Positions 57,001 to 64,000 of a DNA stretch of 64,000 bases are shown here, in pieces. The translations under genes and the position numbers were made by a program. The notes under the pieces were generated by a model. The model did no database searches, was not told the origin of the DNA, and worked only from the letters and a program-made list of their open reading frames with translations. Origin of the DNA: Globodera rostochiensis (taxonomy: Eukaryota; Nematoda; Chromadorea; Rhabditida; Heteroderidae); the NCBI GenBank assembly GCA_018350325.1, contig JAEVLN010000019.1, positions 496,001 through 560,000 on the forward strand, read 5' to 3'. How positions within the stretch are numbered: the stretch's first letter is position 1; the number at the start of each line of letters is the position of its first letter.

Positions 57001-60000
57001 GTTGCACTCGCCAGGAACGCTCGCATTTGCTACAAACATTTACAATTGCACATTTTGAAGGCGTTCAGCAGATTGTACAACAACAACAACAACTGACTGG
57101 TGAATCCGCGCGGGCATTCGCAGTTGAACGTGCGCAATGTTGAAATGGGACGGAAGATGAAGTCGTCCGTTGAAAGTGTCTGAATTTTTTTTTGTTGTGA
57201 CAACAAAACGCTTTTTCCACCAAACAAACGCACGTCTTGGAGACGTAAAAAGCGAAGGGCACTTCGGCATCTGAACAAATTATTTATTTATTATTAATTA
57301 TCCGTTTAAATAAAATGCCATTTTTGCCTCTGAAAGTACGGGCACGGCTCAGACACACAAAGGCTTTCCCGCTTCAAATGGAGCGGAGCACCGAACAAAG
57401 CGCTCAAATTTGTTCGGAGTTCCTCGATGGCATCTTCAACAAGCCAAGAGCTGTAAATGAAAAATTAAAAATGCATTTTAATTATTAAATCTTTTTAATT
57501 TCGTCTCGACAAAAAGCGACATTTAAAGTTTTTTAACTTTTTTAACCCCCGGGGATGGTCCCTCCTCTTTCCCTCCCCCATTTGGCATTACGCCGCCTCG
57601 CCATTTTCTAATTATAAATGTCCCCCCCCCCCCGCCGGCGATGTCCCCCCCCCCCCCTCCCCCCCCGCCCTTTCATCCATTTCATCACCAATTTTGTCCC
57701 ATCCCCCACAACATCCATCTTCCACTCGCCAACCCCCCCCCCCTCCCCTCTTTCCTTCCCCGTGCCATTTATGCGCAATGGCCAAATTGGCCATTTTGGC
57801 AAGAAAGAGTCGATGTCAGTGAGGGGGGGGGGGTTAGGGGGGGGGGGTCACTCCTTTCGAAAGTGCGTAGTAATTTAATCAGGCCAAATGGACGGGGGGA
57901 GGCCAATGGTCGGCCGGCCGGCGGTCAAAGCCGCAGCTAAGAGACGCGGAGGCGCCGGGGGGGGGGGAATGATAGGCACAAATTGCATAAAATGGGAAGG
58001 AATCGTCCAAAATTAAAGGGGGGGGGGGTGGCGGCACTTTGAGTGGAGAAAAGAGGCACAAACGAAACGGGAATTGCGAAATTGGTTAACGGAAACTATG
58101 AAATCGTTGGGGGATTTAAATTTGAATTAACGAATTGGAATTGGACCTGATCGCCGATTCTTCGCCCATTTCCGAATGCCGATTGATGAACAAATTGACC
58201 ACCGTCCCGGCCAATTGTGTGCCATTTGCATGCCGGCGATGTTCTTCGTCGAGACTAAAAACGCGAATCTGAAAGAATTTTTTGGCATTTTGTTGAAACA
58301 TTTGGCAATTCCGAACATTTTCGGGCACGGCCCAATCCCACAACGACGAAATCGCTTGCAGAAATCGCAGGAAAGTGCCAGAGCTTAACAATTCGTCCTG
58401 CCGAACGCTCTCCACGAAAACGCTGACGGCACTAATAAATATAAAATTTATTTTTTATAAAAAATTGGAATAATAAATAAAAATATTTGCACCTCGATCT
58501 GAGCAGTTCAGTGGAAACCGGCACCAAATGGAACAGAGCCTTTGCACAAGCAATGTTTGGACCGTCTTAAAACTTTTTATATATTTTTTTTATTTCCATT
58601 TTTTATTTTCGAAATTCCCTCAAAATCTTTTTTTTTTGCTCTTTTCGCCCATCGCTTTGCTCGTTAGAAGAGCAAAATCCCCACACAATTCGATTTATTT
58701 TTGCTGCAAATTGCTTGCGCTTTTCCCTCAATTCAATAAAAATTTTCGACAAATTCAACCCAAAAAATTGAATTACAAACAAAACAAAAAAAAATCGAAC
58801 AATTCCATTGGTTAAATTTAATTTCTTTTTGATTTTATTTTTAAATTTTCACTACCTGAAACGCAAATTCGTTGTTCCGAGTCAATTTGGCGTTGCCAAT
58901 TGGCATAGAGAAGTGTCAAAATGCCGGTTTGGGGATGCACATCGATCAATGAGTTCTTTTCAATTGCGAATTCCAACGTGGCATTTTGATCGGGATCGCT
59001 AATTGTTTTAAAATATATTTTCAATTTAAATTTATTCATTCGTATTGCGTTTCTTTTTCCACTCCATCTTCAACTCAACTCAATTTGTCCATTTATAATT
59101 GCATTAATTCCCCCCCCCCCCCCCTCCCCCACAAAATTTCATCCAAAAATTATGGGCAATTTACGGTCTAATAATTACGAATTACGCAAGGGCATGGCAT
59201 TTTGTGCATTATGCAAATGTTATTTTGGCACATATCGAGTCGAGTGGAGGGAATGCTTTTTGACCTTTTGGGTTCCATAAAATATAAAAATAAATTTTGT
59301 TTAAAAACATTGGCTCTTTTGGGGTCCGCCAACTCACAATGCCGGCACTTGGCCTATTGTCGTATTCCGTGCCAATTCCGGCCATTCCTCGTCCTGTCCG
59401 CCATCGTCCCCCACAAATTGTGCCACCAAAACGACGAAAGGGTCGGCCAATTGTGGCGGATGGTCGTTGACGTCCAAAATGTGCACCCGGACTGGCACCG
59501 TCGTGCTCAGTTGGCCGCTGGAATTGGCATTTTGCACTTTTCAAAATTTGTTGTCTTCACCTGGTCGCCTGCAACTCAACCGAAAATTTATTTTGAGTCG
59601 CCTCAAAGTCGAATTGTTGTCGGGTCCGAATCCGAACAGTGCCCTAAGGGGACACAAATTTTTTAGATTATTTAATGCCAATGGTTGGAGTAAACAAAAA
59701 TGCCATTCAATTACAATTTCTTTACTTTGTTGTTGTGCTGCTCTTCCGATTGGTCTCTGTCCAGCTCGAAAAACTTTGCGTCCGTTCCGCCAAAAATGCG
59801 GAATTCAATGCGCGCATTTTCCCCCAAGTCCGGGTCATCGGCGCTCAATTCGCCCACCAAAGTGCCCGCGGGGGAATTTTCCGGCACATAAAAGTCATAG
59901 GAGGGGAACTAAAAATGGAATTTAAATTTGAAATTTTAAATTTTGCGCGCATTTTTTCACTTCAAAGTTTGGCGCATTGTCATTCACATCCTCCACCGTA

Positions 60001-63000
60001 ACTTCGACAAGTGTCCGTGTCGACAGTGGGCGTGGACTGCCGCGATCGCGACCGATCAGAGGCAACACAAATCTTTGGAACAAATTAATGAGTTTTTACA
60101 AATTGTTTAAAATTGAATAAATCAGTCAAAATGCCGAACTTGGACACATTTTCTCTGTCCAACGGTTGGTTGACCCGAAGAGTGCCCGACGTTCGGTCCA
60201 AGCGGAAACGGTCCATCCGAACGAAGGGGTCGTCGGAATCCAACAAATAGTCAATTTGGCCATTGGGACCTTTGGGTAAACAAAAGTTGCCGCTTAAACA
60301 AACACTAATTACCTAATCAAACACTAATTACCTTCGTCAGGGTCCTCCGCGTGCACTTGCAAAAATGAGGTGCCAACCTAAAAATGATTTAAACCGCATT
60401 AATTGGGCTAAAAGTGCCACCGGAATGTCCTCGGGGATTGAGGCGCGATATTCCGCGGACAAAAAGTGGGGAACGTTGTCGTTCACTTAATTTTATGCAA
60501 ATATTTATTTCTTTTTTTTTTAACCTTTTTATTAATTATTCATCAAAGCCCCCAAATATTTCCCTTTTCCCATTCTTTTGCCCAATTCCATTTTTCCCCA
60601 ATTTGTTTGGGGGTTTTTAATCTGTGCTGGCCTGAGACCGGCGGCACTTCCAATTTTTTTTTTTGCACATTTTTGGCCCAAAATGCAAAAAATGCAAAAA
60701 AAAAAAAGAAAAGAAAGAAGATTAATGGGAAGACGCAAAACAAATGTAAATGAATGGACTGAAAATAAAAAGAATCCAAAACAAAACAATTCGATTCGAT
60801 AATTATTTTAATTTTAATTTTATTTTTCTCTGTCATTTATCGATCGCTTTATAACAATTAGCCAACGGTCCACCGCCGCCTCTTCATGCAAAAGTGGCCG
60901 ATGAATGAAACAAAGAACAACCACACAAAAATGAATGACCTCCCCCAATTTGGTCGCCCAACTGTAAATTTGGGCGAAAAATTAGGCCCCCAACGAAGGG
61001 ACAGGAAATGGCATGGACAGCAGATGTTGGGCGAGTATTTTATGGGAATTTTGAATAAAAATATGATTTATTTCGAGAAAACAGATTCGAGACCGTTTCT
61101 CGACTCGATTAATACAATGTCGAGACTCTCGACCCTTCGGCCCCACCACCCACCATCGTCCAGCACAATTTCCAACAAAGTGCCGGCGCTCAATGACGGA
61201 TTACCGCCGTCTTCAACACGTACATCCACAGTGTAGACGGGCTGCTTCTCGCGGTCCAAAGCTTCTCGGACAGTAATTAGTCCGTTTTGAGGATCAATTC
61301 TGGAGCATAATTTGATTTGATTTAATTTTTCTCATTTAAATTCAAAAAAGCCGACCCAAACTCCGCCGAATTTATTGCAAATTTCAGCCGCGCATTGTCG
61401 CCCCGGTCTTCGTCTGTCGCCTCCATTTTGGCCACCGGAGCTCCGATGGGCGCATTTTCGTCAATTCGAATTAGAAATTGGTGCGGGACAATCCGTGGCG
61501 GGCGATTGACGTCCTTTGGACATTTTGGTAATTAAAAAGAAAACATTTCTTTCGCTTATTTAATTACCTTCACTTTTATGGACACATTACAATGGCCACT
61601 CAGTCCGTCTTCGTCCGTGGCCGAAATTTCCAACAAAAATTTGTCGTCTTCGGGCGAAAATTCGCGAGCCAACGATAAGACGGCACCCTTCAAAAATTTA
61701 TTTTCTCAAAAATGGGCCAAGGAATGTCTGTGAAAGCGCGCCTGTTCTTGTCCCATATTGGTCAATGCGAACAAATCGGCCGCCGCCGGCGTTTGTCGCA
61801 CCAATCGATAAGTCAGCTTTTGCGAATCGCCCTCATCCGCGTCTTGGGCCCGTAGGGAAAGCAGCTTATGGCCCCGCGGCTAAATTCAAAAGGAATTTGG
61901 AAAACAGCGTTAAACGACGGTGGTCGGGCAAACCGCGTCCTCTTCAAGTTCAACTTGGTAAAATGTTTGCGGGAAAAACGGCGAATTGTCGTTAATGTCT
62001 TTGACGCGAATTTTTATCTGAAAATTAATTTTTGAATTTTAATTACATTAAATTACTTCAATGGACGCATTCCTCGACGGTTCTCCGCCGTCCGTGGCCA
62101 AAACGTTGAAAATGAACTCGGCCCGAGATTCTCGGTCCAACTAAATTTATAAATTTTGGGATTTTTTTTCAAAACGAATTGCCTTTTCCGTCGTTTTGAA
62201 TGCCCCGGTGATCGGGTCCAATTCAAAGGGCAGCGGCGGCGGCGGCACTTTCCCTTTGTTCTCCTCCAAAACAGCGGCAATTCGATAACGAATTTCGCCA
62301 TTTTGGCCGCTGTCCCCGTCGACCGCCAATAAGCGACCCTTAAAACAAATAATAATAATAATATTAAATAAAAATAAAAAACAAATAATAATAATATTAA
62401 ATAAAATAACATTTTAATTTTTAATTTGATTTTTTACAATTTCTCGCCCAATCGGAGCGTTTTCGTCCACAAATAATTCCAATCGGTCACCGCCCGTCGT
62501 GCCGATGCCAATAAATGCTAAAATCAAAACCAAAATAATCAAAATAATTTAATTCATAATTAGAATTGGAAAATTTGCGGCATTTTTTACCCGGCGAATG
62601 GTCGTTGACGTCAATAATTGTGACGGAGCATTGCAACGTCGAAAAAAGGGACGGTTGGCCCCCGTCTTTTGCTCTGATCAGCTAAAGGGGCGGCGTGCTT
62701 TTTCATTTAATTTTCAAAATTTGGCAATTTTAAATTCTTCAAATGGACCAAAGTCAGCGGCGACTGTTTTGGCGTCGCGCGGTGTCGAAGGGTCACTTGG
62801 CCGCTTTCGTAGTCAATTGAGAACAGCGGCGCTGACATTGTCACAATGCTGTAATGGACTTTTCCTAAAAAGCAATTTTATTTTATTTAAATTAAATTAA
62901 ATTAAACGATTTAAAGTGACCATTTGCACCCGAATCGGCGTCGCGAGCCCGCGGGTGGAGAATCGCGGACGGCACGGGCGCATCTTCTGAAACATTCGCC

Positions 63001-64000
63001 TCACATGCCGTCCCATTCAACTCAAACAGCGGCGCATTGTCGTTCACATCCAACACGGAAATTTCCAAATTCGCACTGAAAAATTGTTTATTTTTGAACA
63101 TTTCTAAAAGGGTTGGCCCCGCCGGTCATGGCCGGTTTTAAACCGCGGGTCCGCGACCCCCCGGGGGTTCGGTTTCTTCAATTTCGGTTAAGCGACCGTA
63201 GACCAACCCTAATTGCTAACCTCGAGCGCATCGGCGGCTGACCCGCGTCTGTGGCTATTGCCTGAAGCAATTGAAGGGGCGGCAAACTTTCATGGTCAAG
63301 TTGGGCAGCAGTCTGAACAACGCCCGACTTGGAATTGATGCTAAAATTTTAATTTAATTTTTGTATTAATTAAAATGAATGAATGTGCCTGAATAGGTGA
63401 GCCAATTCTGGCCCATCTTTTACGTTCTTCAGCGAATAGGACACTTCCCCGTTGGCGCCATCGTCAAAATCGCGGGCAAAAACACTCAAAACGGTTGTGC
63501 CAATCTGAAAGCATTGGACAAACATTAAAATATTATTTAAATAAAATTATTTGACCGGTGCGTCCTCCCGAATTTCGGCAACATAAGTGGCTTTTTCAAA
63601 TGAGGGCGCGTTGTCTTGGACATCGAGCACTTCGACGATGGCCGAAACGGTGGCCGATTGGGAAGGGTCCAATCGCTCAAAAGCGACAACCTTCCAAGAA
63701 CAAACATTTGCATAAGCATCAAACAAAGCAAGTCTTGATCACTCTTGATCAGTCTTTTAGTCTTGATCAGTCTTGATCACTCTTTATCAGTCTTGATCAG
63801 TCTTGATCACTCTTTATCAGTCTTGATCAGTCTTGATCACCTCACCTTCAACACGTGTCTTTGCTGCGTTTCGCGGTCCAATGCCTTCACGAGTCTGACC
63901 TCGCCACTGACCGTGTCCAGCGAGAACAAATTTGCAGAACTTTAAAATGAATTTTTATTTCAAAAATTTAATTTTTAAAAAATAAATTTAAAACCGCGAA
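48028..64000 (-). CDS. fmi-1: Flamingo/CELSR-type cadherin adhesion GPCR, 5' truncated
   Basis: Planar-polarity and axon-guidance receptor. At least eight cadherin linkers lie between 64000 and 59300 (DVQDNAPSFEKATY, LDVNDNAPLFELNG, DINDNSPFFPQTFY, EDVNDNAPNFEFPSYDF, LDVNDHPPQLADPF). A CELSR-specific region (about 58430-57340) has ELRTNLSALFGAPL and CVSEPCPYFQ. EGF-like and LamG domains alternate (57340-53400): FNCECPRGFT, WHSVKLQYSEWV, SLMIGGFGPSG, FFGCIRNVEWDGQRL, NCKCNLGYIGDSC. A laminin-EGF module follows (CRCGYGTAPGALERCDRHSG). Then a hormone-receptor domain (MELDVQWPTTAEGTTA), GAIN, an atypical GPS (about 51700-51560), seven TM helices from 51455 to 49790 (TFGVILPFLVSVAVFIMP, FAWLLLYSLFLCKLIL, LNAVLLAFIAIHFVLWANFF), and a tail ending SLAATTFN. 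The gene continues beyond the window. Exon borders are approximate. Confidence 0.94.
48230..48684. repeat. Minisatellite in Flamingo last intron, 38-40 bp unit
   Basis: About twelve copies of ATCAATGATCACCCAAAGCA + ATTAATTAGTCTCGACTTA. Some copies lack the second TTA block or read GATTACCC. It lies between the last two coding exons. Confidence 0.93.
50014..50100. mobile_element. hAT-type MITE, 87 bp, in Flamingo intron
   Basis: Terminal inverted repeat TAGTGCTGCACGAGA and its complement, with perfect 8-bp target duplication ATTTACAC at 50006-50013 and 50101-50108. The interior is composed of CTCGAGTCTCGG repeats. Confidence 0.9.
50801..51081. mobile_element. TAGGGTTGG-family MITE with GC-rich core
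   Basis: Starts TAGGGTTGGTCCCGG and ends CCGGGACCAACCCTA. The interior is a G/C-rich tandem of GGGGGATCCCCG and CCCGTCCTCCCCCCTC units. The flanks (ATTATAAT and ATTAATTA) are only partly alike, so the target duplication is degraded or ambiguous. It shares its terminus with the 47690 element. Confidence 0.72.
54581..54636. mobile_element. Minimal hAT-type MITE, 56 bp
   Basis: Terminal repeat TAGA(G/A)CCCGG at both ends, with flanking octamers ATCGAGAC (54573-54580) and ATCAAGAC (54637-54644) that differ at one position. The interior is CGAGACGAGATTCTCGTCTC, itself palindromic. It sits in an intron next to a LamG exon of Flamingo. Confidence 0.6.
55950..56292. repeat. Minisatellite in Flamingo intron, about 50-bp unit
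   Basis: Seven copies of AACTATAAGGGCCTGACTGA + TCAGAAAGATTTGATTATA + TTTTTGATTAG, with small indels. It is intronic, between LamG- and EGF-coding exons. Confidence 0.92.
63108..63211. mobile_element. Degenerate TAGGGTTGG-family MITE
   Basis: AGGGTTGGCCCC at the left and GACCAACCCTAA at the right are imperfect inverted repeats matching the ends of the 47690 and 50801 elements. The GC-rich core is CCGGTTTTAAACCGCGGGTC. No clean target duplication. It lies in an intron between cadherin-coding exons. Confidence 0.5.
63733..63842. repeat. Short tandem repeat CTTGATCAGT
   Basis: About nine copies of the decamer-dodecamer TCTTGATCAGTCTTGATCAC / TCTTTATCAG between two cadherin-coding exons of Flamingo, ending at the CTCACC splice-donor complement. 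Confidence 0.85.

Noticed and set aside
57600..57940. Pro-rich plus and Gly-rich minus frames around 57.6-57.9 kb
   Set aside because: Generated by C/G runs in a Flamingo intron; no conserved content.

Overview
The window is nuclear DNA from a nematode. The genes have many short introns. They include a major sperm protein (MSP) locus, a nematode-type receptor guanylyl cyclase and the first exon of a serpentine receptor. Several start codons lie 14-35 nt after a splice-acceptor-like TTTTAG or CATCAG, which fits spliced-leader trans-splicing. At least two introns can only be read in frame with a GC-AG donor. Together these would suit a clade IV (tylenchid, cyst-nematode-like) worm, but that placement is inference. 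Exons are GC-rich. Introns and spacers are AT-rich and full of poly-C/poly-G runs, minisatellites and small inverted-repeat elements.

Layout, left to right. A truncated 7TM receptor (1-195, -). Histone H2A.Z (1377-2320, -). A small secreted ShKT-domain protein (3008-3906, -). About 6 kb without a recognisable gene, holding a 1-kb cytosine-rich tract (7.1-8.1 kb). Lipin phosphatidate phosphatase (9908-14368, +). A receptor guanylyl cyclase (15002-20519, +), whose 3' end is duplicated around a 1.7-kb minisatellite. A secreted Cys-rich orphan (22678-23647, +). A disrupted MSP gene (24274-24672, +). A long TRPM channel ending in a NUDT9-homology domain (25032 to about 32236, -). The Golgi pH regulator GPHR (33172-35748, +). 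A repeat-rich spacer with three foldback elements and two weakly supported small genes (36-40 kb). A THADA/Trm732-like tRNA-methylation cofactor (40151 to about 45390, -). A BAR-domain protein (45948-47066, +). The 3' portion of a Flamingo/CELSR adhesion receptor (48028 to beyond 64000, -), which runs off the right edge inside its cadherin repeats.

There is no operon-like or pathway cluster. Most genes are conserved metazoan housekeeping or signalling genes mixed with lineage-specific secreted proteins. The most notable items are the TRPM2-type channel with a degenerate Nudix box, the minisatellite between duplicated cyclase 3' ends, a Flamingo receptor without a canonical GPS cleavage site, and a set of small non-autonomous transposons whose target-site duplications can be read directly.
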